Counted from the stretch's first letter, positions 1 through 8,670 are shown. The stretch is 64,000 nucleotides of DNA from an uncultured Clostridia bacterium (GCA_947089135.1 CAMUJF010000007.1:1-64000), one strand, 5' to 3'. Translations and numbers: made by a program. Notes: generated from the letters alone by a model not told the origin.

Positions 1-1
1 A

Positions 2-601
2 AAAGCCGCTGAGAAGATACTTGCCGCCTGTGAAAACAAGACCGCTCTGCTGATAGGCTGCGGACTTTCGGTTACCGACGGCACTAAGGCTCTAGTGAAA
101 AAACTTATAAAAGAAGCGGCGTGTCCGATAATTCTTGATGCGGATGGCATAAACTGCATTGCGGACAACATAGATATAATCAGAAACGCAAAAGAAGAGC
201 TTATCGTCACGCCCCATACGGGAGAGCTTGCAAGGCTTTTGGGACTTACAATTTCCGAAGCGGCTTCCGACAGGCTTACTGCGGCGGTCAATTTTTCCAG
301 AGAGTACGGGGTGACAATCGCCGCTAAGGGAGTCCCCAACTTTGTGGCGGGAAACGGCAGGGCGTATATAATCCCTGCGGGAAATCCCGGTCTGAGCCGC
401 GGAGGAAGCGGAGACGTTCTTGCGGGGATCATAGCTTCGTTCAGAGCCCAGGGACTTTCCGCTGTTGATTCTGTTGCTTTGGGAGTTTTCGTCCACGGCG
501 CGGCTGCGGACATTGCCGCTGAGGAGCTTTCCGAGACCGGTATGCTTCCCTCCGACGTGACGGAGCGTCTGCCTTTTGTGTTCAGAAAACAGAACAGTTA
601 G
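2..601 (+). CDS. nnrD: ADP-dependent (S)-NAD(P)H-hydrate dehydratase, C-terminal part
   Basis: This is a gene cut by the window edge. The frame is open from base 2 and ends at 601. The product repairs hydrated NAD(P)H (NAD(P)HX) in the cytoplasm, using ADP or ATP. What is seen is the ribokinase-like core: IGCGLSVT near the edge (the usual GPGLG region), ILDADGIN, VTPHTGELARLLG, and the signature NPGLSRGGSGDVLAGII, where the GSGD Asp is the catalytic base in this family. The epimerase (NnrE) domain, often fused upstream, is outside the window, so fusion cannot be judged. A lipoprotein gene follows after 103 bases. The family call is firm. Confidence 0.93.
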   Translation, partial: KAAEKILAACENKTALLIGCGLSVTDGTKALVKKLIKEAACPIILDADGINCIADNIDIIRNAKEELIVTPHTGELARLLGLTISEAASDRLTAAVNFSREYGVTIAAKGVPNFVAGNGRAYIIPAGNPGLSRGGSGDVLAGIIASFRAQGLSAVDSVALGVFVHGAAADIAAEELSETGMLPSDVTERLPFVFRKQNS

Positions 602-704
602 GGCAAACGCTGTGCTTCCGTACAAGTACAATATTTACGCGCTAAGAGTGTGCTTAAAGCTTAAACAGTAATTTTCCCTCTGTTCTTTGAATGGAGGGAT
701 TTTT

Positions 705-1304
705 ATGCGCATTTTCAAACGGCTTGCGCCGGTGTTGGCAGCGGCGGCGGTAACTCTTGCGCTTTCATCATGCGCGGGAAACAAGGGAATACTTGTTAAA
801 ACTCCCGATCTGAACGTCCCTTTTGAGGCGCAGATCAAAATTCAGGCGGGAGAGCTTGAAATGAGCGGAAACCTGAAACGCTACGGCACGGGGATATGGG
901 CGATGAATGCCGAGTCTCCCGAAACTTTGGCGGGACTGGAGCTGTCATACGGAGACGAGGGCGTAAAGGCAAAGCTTGGAGAGCTTGCCCTGGATATTCC
1001 CGCCGAAAATATCAACGACGGAGCGGTGTTCGCACAGATATTCAAGGCGGTGGACAGCGCGGCAGCCGCAGAGGAGCTGTACTGCTCCGACACCGAGGAC
1101 GGCAAGGTGTTTTCGGGAGAATTTGCGGGAAAAGCTTATTCGATCATATTTGATCCCGAAACTCTCGCTCCGGTAAGGATCGAGATACCGGGCGCGGAAA
1201 TATGCGGTGAATTTGAAAATTTTCGGATTATGACAGGAGAGCCTGAAACAGGAGAAACGCAGGTCTCGGAAACTGTTGCCGCACAGACAGACATTTCCGA
1301 ATAG
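705..1304 (+). CDS. Small lipoprotein of unknown function
   Basis: The 199-residue product begins with a basic n-region, a hydrophobic stretch and a lipobox ending SSC at about residue 23, so it should be lipid-anchored outside the membrane. The ATG at 705 is chosen because GGAGGG lies just upstream at 693-698; an in-frame TTG at 687 would sit before that site. The mature part has alternating short hydrophobic and charged segments, such as GIWAMNAESPETLAGLELSYG and YSIIFDPETLAPVRIEIPG. This resembles the LolA/LppX-type beta fold of clostridial lipoproteins, but that is inference. The tail is rich in Glu and Thr. It lies 103 bases after nnrD and may be co-transcribed. Confidence 0.75.
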   Translation: MRIFKRLAPVLAAAAVTLALSSCAGNKGILVKTPDLNVPFEAQIKIQAGELEMSGNLKRYGTGIWAMNAESPETLAGLELSYGDEGVKAKLGELALDIPAENINDGAVFAQIFKAVDSAAAAEELYCSDTEDGKVFSGEFAGKAYSIIFDPETLAPVRIEIPGAEICGEFENFRIMTGEPETGETQVSETVAAQTDISE

Positions 1305-1366
1305 GAGACAAGTATTACAGCGAGATTACAAATTATTAAGCAACGGTTAAAAGTTATAAAAAACGC

Positions 1367-1394
1367 TTGCTTTCTTTGTATACTGTGCTATAAT
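1367..1394 (+). promoter_or_regulatory. Sigma-A type promoter of the DUF4358-like lipoprotein gene
   Basis: A -35 box TTGCTT (1367-1372) and a -10 box TATAAT (1389-1394) are 16 bases apart, about 58 bases upstream of the start codon at 1453. Confidence 0.6.
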
Positions 1395-1452
1395 AATGGT
1401 GAACTCGGAGGATATCCGGGAAAAGTTAATACCGAAAGGAATTTTAAAAAAT

Positions 1453-2085
1453 ATGAATATTAAAAATGTCAGAAAAATTATTGCGTCAATATCTGCTCTT
1501 GCTCTTAGCGCGGTTTTGTTTACAGCCTGCAGCGGAAACGACGGCAATGAGGAAAATACATCAACTCCGTCAGAAACTTCAGCTGTTACCGAGAACGATA
1601 CAAGCGAAACGGCGGCTGAGACCGGGGAAACTTCCGCAGAGGATATTCCCGAAGATGACGGCGAGGGTGAAACGGACGGAGCGGAATCCGCCTCTGCCAA
1701 TCCCCTCCAACCCCTTATGGACGCGATTTTAGCCGTAGGCGAGTGGCCTGCTCTTATGGAAGTTACAGACCCTATGATACTTTTAGACTTTTTCCTGCTT
1801 AATGCTGAAAATGAAAATTACCGTAATCTGATAGTATATCAGTGCCCTATGAGTTCGCCGATGACAGAGCTCATTATAATCGAAGCTGACGATGTTGAAG
1901 CGGCAAAGACCGACCTTGAAGCCTGCAGAACAAAAGCTATCGAGCAGGACGCCTTTTACCCCAACGACGTTGATGTGGCAAACGCGTCGATCGTCGGAAC
2001 CGAGGGGGACTATGCGTACTTTATTCTTACCGATAATGTAGCCGAAGCCGAGCCGGCTTTGATCGAAGCTATTAAAGCTCTTTAA
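1453..2085 (+). CDS. DUF4358-like lipoprotein
   Basis: The 210-residue product has a signal peptide with lipobox FTAC. A linker of about 55 residues rich in Thr, Ser, Glu and Asp follows, then a globular domain from about residue 80. The start at 1453 is preferred over an upstream in-frame ATG (1396) because AAAGGA lies at 1435-1440 and the signal peptide begins directly with MNIKN. The globular part contains VYQCPMSSPMTELIIIEADD, then a stretch of about 25 residues ending YPNDVDVANAS, then GDYAYFILTDN. This is the layout of the DUF4358 lipoproteins of Firmicutes, whose role is unknown. It has its own promoter and a strong terminator, so it is probably a single-gene unit. Confidence 0.72.
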   Translation: MNIKNVRKIIASISALALSAVLFTACSGNDGNEENTSTPSETSAVTENDTSETAAETGETSAEDIPEDDGEGETDGAESASANPLQPLMDAILAVGEWPALMEVTDPMILLDFFLLNAENENYRNLIVYQCPMSSPMTELIIIEADDVEAAKTDLEACRTKAIEQDAFYPNDVDVANASIVGTEGDYAYFILTDNVAEAEPALIEAIKAL

Positions 2086-2114
2086 AGCTTTAAGCAAATC
2101 AAAATAATGCAATC

Positions 2115-2156
2115 ATGCGCCGTATGAACGTCCGCGTTTGTACGGCGCATTTTTTG
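2115..2156 (+). terminator. Rho-independent terminator after the DUF4358-like lipoprotein gene
   Basis: A perfect 10-bp stem (ATGCGCCGTA with TACGGCGCAT, 2115-2124 and 2141-2150) is followed by T5 and another T-rich run. Confidence 0.88.
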
Positions 2157-2192
2157 TTGACGCGTGAACCTCCCTTTTTTCTTTATTCTGTG

Positions 2193-2238
2193 CTTTTGCA
2201 GCGATTTCTTGTCCATAATTCTAATAATGGATTAGTAT
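2193..2238 (+). repeat. Family 1 intergenic repeat, solitary right half
   Basis: These 46 bases match the right arm of the complete copy at 41826-41930 with only a few differences: TTTTGCAGCGATTTCTTG, then ATAATTCTAATAA, then GGATTAG. No left arm is visible upstream, where the lipoprotein terminator sits. It is therefore a half copy, lying just upstream of the phosphatase promoter. Confidence 0.75.
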
Positions 2239-2281
2239 AAAATATTAAAAATGATTTCGGTGTAAATTTCCGCGTACCCCC

Positions 2282-2310
2282 TTGAAAAACGGACAATTTC
2301 GGTATATAAT
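2282..2310 (+). promoter_or_regulatory. Sigma-A promoter of the PP2C phosphatase gene
   Basis: TTGAAA (2282-2287), a 17-base spacer and TATAAT (2305-2310). The -35 box is preceded by TACCCCC, the same extension seen before the ylxM promoter at 19918. Confidence 0.78.
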
Positions 2311-2349
2311 ATACATATGTGTTTTATGCCGAAAGGAGGGACGGCTCAG

Positions 2350-3105
2350 ATGTTTTATTGCTGCGGAATAACGGACAAAGGTCCTGTCCGTGAAAATAAC
2401 GAGGACGCTTTTCTTATAAACAGGATCGTGATGTCCTCTGCGGAAATGGAAAGCAACGTTTCCGCGCCTATGATAGCCGCCGTTGCGGACGGCGTGGGAG
2501 GCGAGGCTTCGGGCGAAATTGCCTCAAGAATGGCTTTGGAGCTGCTTTCCGACCTTAAACCGTCCCACAAGACCGATTATGAGAAAAAAATTTTGTCGGT
2601 GCATAATTCTCTGAAAAGATACGGCATTACCCACAATACCGAAAATATGCAGACCACCCTGTGCGCTCTTGCGGTGGACGACAAGGGAAACGCAGTTATG
2701 ATAAACGCGGGAGATTCGAGAATGTACCTTTGCCGCGGGGGGAAAATAAAACAGCTTTCACGCGACCAGTCCTTGGTGCAGATGCTGTACGACCAGGGCA
2801 TAATCACAGGAGAGCAAAAACGTACCCACGCCAGAAAAAACGTTATCTTCCCTGTTCTGGGAAGTCTTTCCGAGGATCCTAAACCCCAGATAGCGCCTAT
2901 CGAGGGCGGACTCCTTCACGGCGATGTGATACTCATTTGCAGCGACGGGCTTTCCGATAACCTTACCAACGGCGAGTTCGAGGATATTCTTGCGCAGCCG
3001 AAAAAGCTCCCCAAGCGTCTTGCGGACTTAGTGGAGCGGGCTGTAAAAAACGGCAGCCGCGATAATATCACGGCTGTGGCTGTTACCTGTTTTTCGGACA
3101 AGTAG
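2350..3105 (+). CDS. PP2C-type serine/threonine protein phosphatase (PrpC/Stp family)
   Basis: The 251-residue cytoplasmic product is a metal-dependent phosphatase that would remove phosphate from Ser/Thr of proteins, usually opposing a PASTA kinase. The family motifs are in order: VRENNEDAF near the N-terminus, AVADGVGGEASG (metal-binding Asp), NAGDSRMYLCRGGKIKQLSRD, VILICSDGLSDNL and the C-terminal GSRDNITAVAV. The ATG at 2350 is chosen because AAAGGAGGG lies at 2332-2340. An in-frame ATG at 2317 lies only 7 bases after the -10 box, so it would fall at the transcript start with no ribosome site. No kinase gene is beside it, which is unusual for this family. Confidence 0.93.
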   Translation: MFYCCGITDKGPVRENNEDAFLINRIVMSSAEMESNVSAPMIAAVADGVGGEASGEIASRMALELLSDLKPSHKTDYEKKILSVHNSLKRYGITHNTENMQTTLCALAVDDKGNAVMINAGDSRMYLCRGGKIKQLSRDQSLVQMLYDQGIITGEQKRTHARKNVIFPVLGSLSEDPKPQIAPIEGGLLHGDVILICSDGLSDNLTNGEFEDILAQPKKLPKRLADLVERAVKNGSRDNITAVAVTCFSDK

Positions 3106-3133
3106 ACCGAACATACTGCTTTACTTGCTTTGA

Positions 3134-3574
3134 TTACTTTAGGAAGAAGTAATAGATAAGTCCGTACAGAACGGAAGCTGCCGTTCCGTAGAGGATAACG
3201 GGACCCGCTATGGCGAAAATTTTCGCTCCCACTCCGAGGACGAAGCCCTCCGCTTTAAATTCAAGGGCGGGAGAAGCTACTGCATTTGCAAAGCCTGTTA
3301 TGGGTACTAAAGTTCCCGCGCCGCCGTGCTTGGCGATCTTTTCGTACAAGCCCAGCCCCGTCAGAAGCGCGCTTAGAAAAACAAGAGTGATTGACGTCCA
3401 CGCGGCTGCGGTCTTGTCGTCAAAGCCTGCTTTTCCGTACAGGTCGGTAAGTCCCTGACCTATGCAGCAGATGATACCGCCGATCACAAAGGCTTTAGGT
3501 ATGTCTATCCAGCTTTTGGAATTTGGCGATATTTTTTTGACCATTGTACTGTACTGCTGTTTTGAAACATTCAT
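3134..3574 (-). CDS. spoVAC: Stage V sporulation protein AC
   Basis: The 146-residue integral membrane protein is a SpoVA family member. In Bacillus, SpoVAC is part of the inner-spore-membrane channel that moves dipicolinic acid and acts in mechanosensing. The N-terminus YSTMVKKISPNSKSW is typical. Four hydrophobic segments follow, with the conserved AFVIGGIICCIGQ and GAGTLVPITGFANA motifs between them. AGGAGG-like CGGAGGAA precedes the ATG. It lies convergent with the phosphatase gene and alone, without spoVAD or spoVAEB beside it. That solitary arrangement occurs in clostridial genomes, so forespore function is likely but not shown here. Confidence 0.88.
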   Translation of the reverse strand: MNVSKQQYSTMVKKISPNSKSWIDIPKAFVIGGIICCIGQGLTDLYGKAGFDDKTAAAWTSITLVFLSALLTGLGLYEKIAKHGGAGTLVPITGFANAVASPALEFKAEGFVLGVGAKIFAIAGPVILYGTAASVLYGLIYYFFLK

Positions 3575-3610
3575 AAAAATTCCTCCGTTTTTGCGGTTTT
3601 TAATGGTATT

Positions 3611-3728
3611 ATACTAATTCACGACTTAATTGTGTACAAAAATTTCAAGCAAAATTTTGCGTATATGAATTTTGCGCAGAAATTTTTGTCAGCGCAAGGC
3701 GCAAACACAATTGGAAGTGAATTAGTAT
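3611..3728. repeat. Family 1 imperfect inverted repeat, complete copy 1 (118 bp)
   Basis: The ends are ATACTAATTCAC and GTGAATTAGTAT, a perfect 12-bp terminal inverted repeat, with a further AATTGTGT/ACACAATT match inside. The centre reads GCGTATATGAA. The copy is flanked by TATT on both sides, a possible target duplication. It fills the gap between the divergent spoVAC and ykgJ-like genes. Confidence 0.85.
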
Positions 3729-3775
3729 TATTGTCCCGCGGAACGGAGAAAGTTATTCCCGAAAGGATAGGTTTT

Positions 3776-4264
3776 ATGCTTAAAAATATTTTAAAGGGCG
3801 AGGACTGCGCGTCCTGCCGCATATGCTGCGTATTCGACAAATACGACTTATGGGAGACTCCGGTACTGGAGGAGAGCCTGAAGAACAAGGCGTCGGGAAA
3901 ATTTCCCGATACCGCTTTTGTGCAAAAGGGTGACGGCTGGCTGTTCCGCATGGAGGAATCGGAGGACGGTCTGTACTACTGTCCCATGCTCGACCCGAAA
4001 TCGGGGTGTATGCTCGGTGACGACAAGCCTTTTGACTGCCGCATATGGCCCTACCGCGTAATGGAGCTTGGGGGCTGCCGAGTCATATCTATAGCGTCGA
4101 TATGTCCGACAATGTACGCAAAGCCTTTGTCGGAGCTTTGCGGAGAGCTGGAGAAAAACGGTCTGGCGGAAAAAATTTTCGCTTATGCGGATTCCCACCC
4201 CGACGCGGTAAAGCCCTACGAAAGCGGATACCCGATATTGCTGGTGAAAAAAGAGGAGGGCTGA
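3776..4264 (+). CDS. YkgJ family cysteine-cluster protein
   Basis: The 162-residue product carries the N-terminal cluster CASCRICCVF and later CPMLDPKSGCMLG and DCRIWPYRVM. This is the conserved Cys pattern of the YkgJ / zinc- or iron-chelating family (CxxCxxCC, then two spaced Cys). The metal bound and the role are not established for this family. The ATG at 3776 has GAAAGGAT at 3761-3768. The open frame extends upstream to 3632, but that part lies inside the repeat at 3611-3728 and is not considered coding. The gene ends inside a bidirectional terminator shared with uvrC. Confidence 0.85.
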   Translation: MLKNILKGEDCASCRICCVFDKYDLWETPVLEESLKNKASGKFPDTAFVQKGDGWLFRMEESEDGLYYCPMLDPKSGCMLGDDKPFDCRIWPYRVMELGGCRVISIASICPTMYAKPLSELCGELEKNGLAEKIFAYADSHPDAVKPYESGYPILLVKKEEG

Positions 4265-4279
4265 TACCTCCTCTTTTTT
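4246..4279. terminator. Bidirectional terminator between the ykgJ-like gene and uvrC
   Basis: AAAAGAGGAGG pairs with CCTCCTCTTTT around an 8-base loop, with A and T runs on both sides. It serves the two convergent genes and overlaps the stop codon of the plus-strand gene. Confidence 0.85.
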
Positions 4280-4285
4280 GTTCTT

Positions 4286-6115
4286 TTACAGTTCCTTCCG
4301 GACAAACTCGCAGATCTGCTCCGCAAGCTCCCGGTTTACGCCCGCAGCCTTTGCTATCTCTTCAACGGAGGCCTTTTTGAATTCCTCGCGGGTCTTGAAA
4401 GCGGCGAAAAGCTTCTGCGCCTTTTTCTCACCTATCCCCTTTATTTGTGTAAGTCCCATCTCGTAGGACTGCTTTCTGTGCTTGCTTCGCTGATAGGTTA
4501 TGGAGAATCTGTGCACCTCGTCCTGTATGCGGGTAACAAGCATGAATGCGCTTTTTGTCCCCGAAATTGAGATCTCCGAGCCTGACGTTGCAATGGCGCG
4601 GGTTCGGTGGTTGTTGTCCTTGACCATGCCGAATATAGGCACCGTCACGCCCATTTCACGGAGTATGGGTTCTACGGCGTTTACCTGTCCCTTGCCTCCG
4701 TCAAGCAATATAAGGTCGGGCATACGGCTGAAGCCCTCGTCCGTTTCGTTTTCGTCAAGACCGTGCTTGAACCGTCTTTCCAGTACCTCTCTCATGCTTG
4801 CATAGTCGTTCTGTATCGCAGTCTCCTTTATGGAGAATTTTTTATAGGCTTTTTTTAGGGGACGTCCGTTCTCGAAAACCACCATTCCCGCGACCATGGA
4901 CGAGCTGCCTAAGTTGGATATATCGTATGCCTCAATGTATCGCGGAGGTTCGGGAAGTCCGAGAATTTTCCCCAGAGCCTCCAGAGCGACTATCTCCTTG
5001 CCCGTTCTTCCCACCTTTATGGCAAGGCTGTCGCTTGCGTTGGATTTTGCCATCATGATAAGCCGCAGACCCTTTCCCCGCTTTTTGGAGGAAATATCCA
5101 CGGCACGTCCGCACCGTTCCCGAAGCAGCTTTTCAACCATTTCGGCGTTGGGCAGTTCCTCCTCGGTGATTATCTCCCGCGGTATTCTCGACGGAGCGGA
5201 ATAGTACTGCAAAACAAAATCCTCAAGCATATCCGCTTCGCTGTCAAGAGTACCTAGATCAAATTCGGCGCGGTCGTACAAGCGTCCCCCGCGGTACATA
5301 AGGGCGGCGGCGCAGGCGTTTTCACCGTTCTGGGCGACCGCGATTATATCCGTGTCCCGCATATCGTCGTCCATTATCTTCTGACGGTCGGCAGCTCTTT
5401 TTATTGCGGATATCCTGTCCCTGAGCCGCGCCGCAAGCTCGAAATCGAGATTTTCCGCGGCTTTGTTCATCTGCTCTGTAAGAGTTTCAACAGAAGCCTC
5501 CGAGCCGCTTTGAATGTACTCCACAGCCTGATTTATTATTTCCCCGTACTCCTCCGCGGAAATATCCCCTGTGCATACTCCCATGCACTGCTTGATGTGA
5601 TTGTTCAGGCAGGGGCGGTACTTGCCTATATCACGCGGAAATACCCTTTTGCAGGTAGGCAGCATGAACACCTTGTTGACCTCTTCGACAGCCTGTTTAG
5701 CCACAAACGCGCTGGTATAGGGACCCAGATATCTGCCGTCGCTTGTTTTCTTCAGCTCCGCCGTAATGCGGGGGTACTCTCCGTCGGATATCTTGATATA
5801 GCTGTAGCCCTTGTCGTCCTTTAACAAAATGTTGTACTTAGGCTGATGCTGCTTTATCATGGAGCACTCCAGCACAAGCGCCTCGTATTCGCTGTCGGTA
5901 ACGATAAAGTCATAATCGAAAACGTGGGACACCATTTGCGCCACCTTGGGAGTATGGTCGGGAGTCTCGCGGAAATAGCTTGTCACCCTGTTTTTCAGGT
6001 TCTTGGCCTTTCCGATATAGATGATATTGCCGCCTTTGTCCCTCATTCGGTACACACCGGGCGAGGTGGTAAGCTTGGCGGTTTTTTCTCTCAGATAAGG
6101 AAGTCTTTCATTCAT
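4286..6115 (-). CDS. uvrC: Excinuclease ABC subunit C
   Basis: The 609-residue product is the dual-incision nuclease of UvrABC nucleotide excision repair. The N-terminal GIY-YIG domain (about 15-95) shows SPGVYRMRD and IIYIGKAKNLKNRVTSYF. A UvrB-interacting UVR helix pair lies near 200-240, and the RNase H-like C-terminal nuclease shows EAYDISNLGSSSMVAGMVVF and PDLILLDGGKGQ. Two helix-hairpin-helix motifs close the protein (LTQIKGIGEKKAQKLF). Length is normal. The ATG at 6115 follows GAGGTG by a proper spacing; the in-frame GTG three codons upstream lies inside that ribosome site. uvrA and uvrB are not in the window. Confidence 0.97.
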   Translation of the reverse strand: MNERLPYLREKTAKLTTSPGVYRMRDKGGNIIYIGKAKNLKNRVTSYFRETPDHTPKVAQMVSHVFDYDFIVTDSEYEALVLECSMIKQHQPKYNILLKDDKGYSYIKISDGEYPRITAELKKTSDGRYLGPYTSAFVAKQAVEEVNKVFMLPTCKRVFPRDIGKYRPCLNNHIKQCMGVCTGDISAEEYGEIINQAVEYIQSGSEASVETLTEQMNKAAENLDFELAARLRDRISAIKRAADRQKIMDDDMRDTDIIAVAQNGENACAAALMYRGGRLYDRAEFDLGTLDSEADMLEDFVLQYYSAPSRIPREIITEEELPNAEMVEKLLRERCGRAVDISSKKRGKGLRLIMMAKSNASDSLAIKVGRTGKEIVALEALGKILGLPEPPRYIEAYDISNLGSSSMVAGMVVFENGRPLKKAYKKFSIKETAIQNDYASMREVLERRFKHGLDENETDEGFSRMPDLILLDGGKGQVNAVEPILREMGVTVPIFGMVKDNNHRTRAIATSGSEISISGTKSAFMLVTRIQDEVHRFSITYQRSKHRKQSYEMGLTQIKGIGEKKAQKLFAAFKTREEFKKASVEEIAKAAGVNRELAEQICEFVRKEL

Positions 6116-6159
6116 CGGGAACACCTCAGTATATTATATAGATAAATCGCTTTGAATTT

Positions 6160-6648
6160 TTACGTGTTTACGTACATTATTTCCCGCAGGAGCTTGCCGC
6201 CGATATTATCGTCAAGATATTTTCCGTTTGGGACAAAGCCCTGCCTTTCATAAAAGCGTCTCGCACCGATATTGTCCTCCAGCACCCACAGAAATATGTT
6301 TCTGTAACCCATTTCTTTAAGTTCACGGACGGCTTCCTCAAAAAGCTTTTTGCCATAGCCTTTACCCATGAAGCCCGGCAGAAGATATATTGCCACTATC
6401 TCGCCCCGGTCAGCCATGTACTCAAAGCGGGAGGGACAAAAGCTTGACGTGCCTATGAGTTCACAGTTTTCCTCGGCGACGAGCGTGTGCATACCCGCCT
6501 TGTCCGCGGAAGCCGCCCACTGTCCTTTCGGTATGCTGTCAAGATATTCCTGCGGAATTATCCCTTTGTAGGCATATTTCCAGCTTTCCTCGTAAATACG
6601 GCTCAGAGCGTACCTGTCGTCCTCCGGGCGTAATCTTCGTATATTCAT
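6160..6648 (-). CDS. GNAT family N-acetyltransferase
   Basis: The 162-residue single-domain protein transfers an acetyl group from acetyl-CoA to an unknown amine. The acetyl-CoA pyrophosphate loop is seen as LLPGFMGKGYGKKLFEEAV, preceded by the beta-strand GEIVAIYLL and followed by the motif B region IFLWVLEDNIGARRFYERQGF. These are the normal landmarks of the fold. The start is an ATG preceded by AAGGGAG. It lies between uvrC and the terminator of the next upstream gene, so it may form a unit with uvrC. The substrate cannot be read from sequence. Confidence 0.88.
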   Translation of the reverse strand: MNIRRLRPEDDRYALSRIYEESWKYAYKGIIPQEYLDSIPKGQWAASADKAGMHTLVAEENCELIGTSSFCPSRFEYMADRGEIVAIYLLPGFMGKGYGKKLFEEAVRELKEMGYRNIFLWVLEDNIGARRFYERQGFVPNGKYLDDNIGGKLLREIMYVNT

Positions 6649-6663
6649 AGTAAACTCCCTTAA

Positions 6664-6693
6664 AAAGGGTACCGCTTTAGTTCGGTACCCTTT
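6664..6693 (-). terminator. Terminator of the large lipoprotein gene
   Basis: A perfect 11-bp stem (AAAGGGTACCG with CGGTACCCTTT) is followed on the minus strand by a T run, 13 bases after the stop codon at 6706. Confidence 0.87.
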
Positions 6694-6705
6694 GGTTTGG
6701 CTTTG

Positions 6706-8505
6706 TCACGTTGGTATCGGATAGCAGCCTATATAGATTCCCTGTTCCGCGTACTCCTGCTGTTCATCCGAGGATATTTTATGCTTTATGCCGTCGGGGA
6801 TAGGCTCCTCCGACCAGAGCATATAATCGACCGTGCCGCTGTCGGGGTCGAACTCGCCGTATGCGTAGCCCGTGAAGCTTTCACCCAGATATGCGGAGCA
6901 GTCCGTATCCGTGCCGCCGAAGCTGAACGCTGTTCCGCCGTTGTTTGAAACCGTACTGCCCGAATATGCACGGTCGTCAACGATCGCCTGAACAAGCATC
7001 GCGGTAACAGCCGTATGACAGCTTTTCGCGTTGGCATTTGCGGCTGTCATCTTTGACTTTTCAACATAGCTGAGCATCTCGCGTCCGTAGGGAGTTTCCT
7101 CCATAACCGCGGTAAAGTCGCTTTCAATGTTTTCAAGCAGCGTATCAAGCTCCTCCTCGGTAATGTCAAGAATTTCCCCGTCCGCGTCAAGCTCAGGCAT
7201 AGGAGTACCCTTTTCTACCGTCACAACACCATTCGGCATATAGGATACCTCAGCCGAACCGGTAGTCGCCGAAACCTTGTCAAGAGTTATCTCAAAGGAT
7301 TTTTTATCCGTCTTTATCGTACCCTCTGCCGAGCATGAAATCTCTTCGTCGGGAATGTCCAATGTAAGCTTATAGTCCTCCCCGTCCCTGTAAGAAGCTA
7401 AAACTGCTACCTCGGATGCCTCTCCGTCTTCGGAAAGAGATATTACAACAGACGAGCCGTTTTCTTCCTGCGTAAGGTCAGCCGCTATAAAATATTCCTC
7501 GCCGTCGCCGCTGATACCTGCGCGGAAGCTTTGTTTATCGGAATTTTCCGGGTCTGCGCCGTAAAGAGCGTCCATAAAAAAGCACGCAGTCTCGTCGTCG
7601 ACCGTAACAAGCAGATCGACGTCCGACATCATAAGGGCGTGGCTTTTGCTGTTTACATAGTGCACTATTTTAAGATCGCAGCCGTCTATCCCGTCGAAAA
7701 CCGACATCATCTGTTCCTTCATCTCGTCCTTGGTGTAGTACTCAAAAGCGGTTTCGTCCATGTAGTCGTCAATATAAACGTCAACGAATTCCTCCCACAT
7801 ATAAACGATGTCGTCTTTTGAATAGCTGTATGTAACCGTGTTTGCGCTTACTGTTTCGCCGCCGATATCCGCTTCGACTTTTTCTTCGGTAACAGGAGAG
7901 TGATTCTCGGCAAAGTTCTCAAAAAGCGCTGTCATATTGTCAGCAGGCTCGGTGTTTCCCTCAATCGCAGCGGATATACCGTCTATGTACTCGAGAAGCG
8001 CGTCGTAGCTCTCCTGATCCATGGCATACTCCGAACCTGAATCGGGAGCGAATATTGAAGCCGCCAGCTTTTCCGCAAAGCCCTCAAAGGTTATGTCGTA
8101 AACATGTCTGCCTGAATTTCCGTTGGTACCTATTTTAAAGCCGTCCTTGCCCGTATAGAGGTAAACCTCCGCTGACGTGCCCTCCGTACCCGTAAGCTTA
8201 TAGAGCTGAGCGGTTTTTTCGTCCTTTTCGCTGACATACAGTTCTCCGCTGAAGCCAACCCCTTCGACCTCAAAATCCAGCTTTAAGGAACCGTCTTTGC
8301 AGGCTTCGCCGAGCAGTTTGCGTTCCGCGCCGAAGCTGTTTCCGGCAATAGCGTTCACGGTGTTTTCCTGCGCCATTGAAATATATTCCGCAGGCTGCTC
8401 GTTAAGCATTTTAGTGTAATTGGTGCACCCCGACATGGCAAGCGCCGAAGCGGCGGCTAACGTTCCGCAGAACACAGCCTTAAATCCTCTCAAAATCTTT
8501 TTCAT
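6706..8505 (-). CDS. Large lipoprotein of unknown function
   Basis: The 599-residue product has a signal peptide with lipobox AMSGC, so it should be anchored on the outer face of the membrane. I do not recognise the family. The body is acidic and beta-rich, with repeated short strand-like segments. It includes a TGTEGTSAEVYLYTGKDG stretch and a DEETACFFMDALYG-like segment, resembling the DUF/YcdB-like beta lipoproteins of Clostridia. The C-terminal 120 residues (AANANAKSCHTAVTAMLV, then a Gly-rich part, then DYMLWSEEPIPDG) look like a pseudopilin C-terminal domain. That is inference. Start 8505 has AGAAAGGACAG upstream; a longer in-frame start at 8535 lacks a site. Confidence 0.7.
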   Translation of the reverse strand: MKKILRGFKAVFCGTLAAASALAMSGCTNYTKMLNEQPAEYISMAQENTVNAIAGNSFGAERKLLGEACKDGSLKLDFEVEGVGFSGELYVSEKDEKTAQLYKLTGTEGTSAEVYLYTGKDGFKIGTNGNSGRHVYDITFEGFAEKLAASIFAPDSGSEYAMDQESYDALLEYIDGISAAIEGNTEPADNMTALFENFAENHSPVTEEKVEADIGGETVSANTVTYSYSKDDIVYMWEEFVDVYIDDYMDETAFEYYTKDEMKEQMMSVFDGIDGCDLKIVHYVNSKSHALMMSDVDLLVTVDDETACFFMDALYGADPENSDKQSFRAGISGDGEEYFIAADLTQEENGSSVVISLSEDGEASEVAVLASYRDGEDYKLTLDIPDEEISCSAEGTIKTDKKSFEITLDKVSATTGSAEVSYMPNGVVTVEKGTPMPELDADGEILDITEEELDTLLENIESDFTAVMEETPYGREMLSYVEKSKMTAANANAKSCHTAVTAMLVQAIVDDRAYSGSTVSNNGGTAFSFGGTDTDCSAYLGESFTGYAYGEFDPDSGTVDYMLWSEEPIPDGIKHKISSDEQQEYAEQGIYIGCYPIPT

Positions 8506-8560
8506 GATCTGTCCTTTCTGAATCAAAAATTCCATTCGTTGTATTTGGGTATCCTTTTAA

Positions 8561-8589
8561 ATTATACACCCGCATGGTTTTTATGTCAA
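8561..8589 (-). promoter_or_regulatory. Consensus promoter of the large lipoprotein gene
   Basis: On the minus strand TTGACA (8589-8584), a 17-base spacer and TATAAT (8566-8561), about 55 bases before the start codon. Confidence 0.85.
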
Positions 8590-8670
8590 TTATTTCGTAA
8601 CATTTTATCAAATATTCTTCAAAAACCCCAAAGCGGACGTCCTGCGGTCTCCTACAATTGTGCAGACAAA

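Noticed and set aside
3632..3775. Possible 48-codon N-terminal extension of the YkgJ-like protein
   Set aside because: It lies inside the family 1 repeat and a good ribosome site precedes the ATG at 3776.
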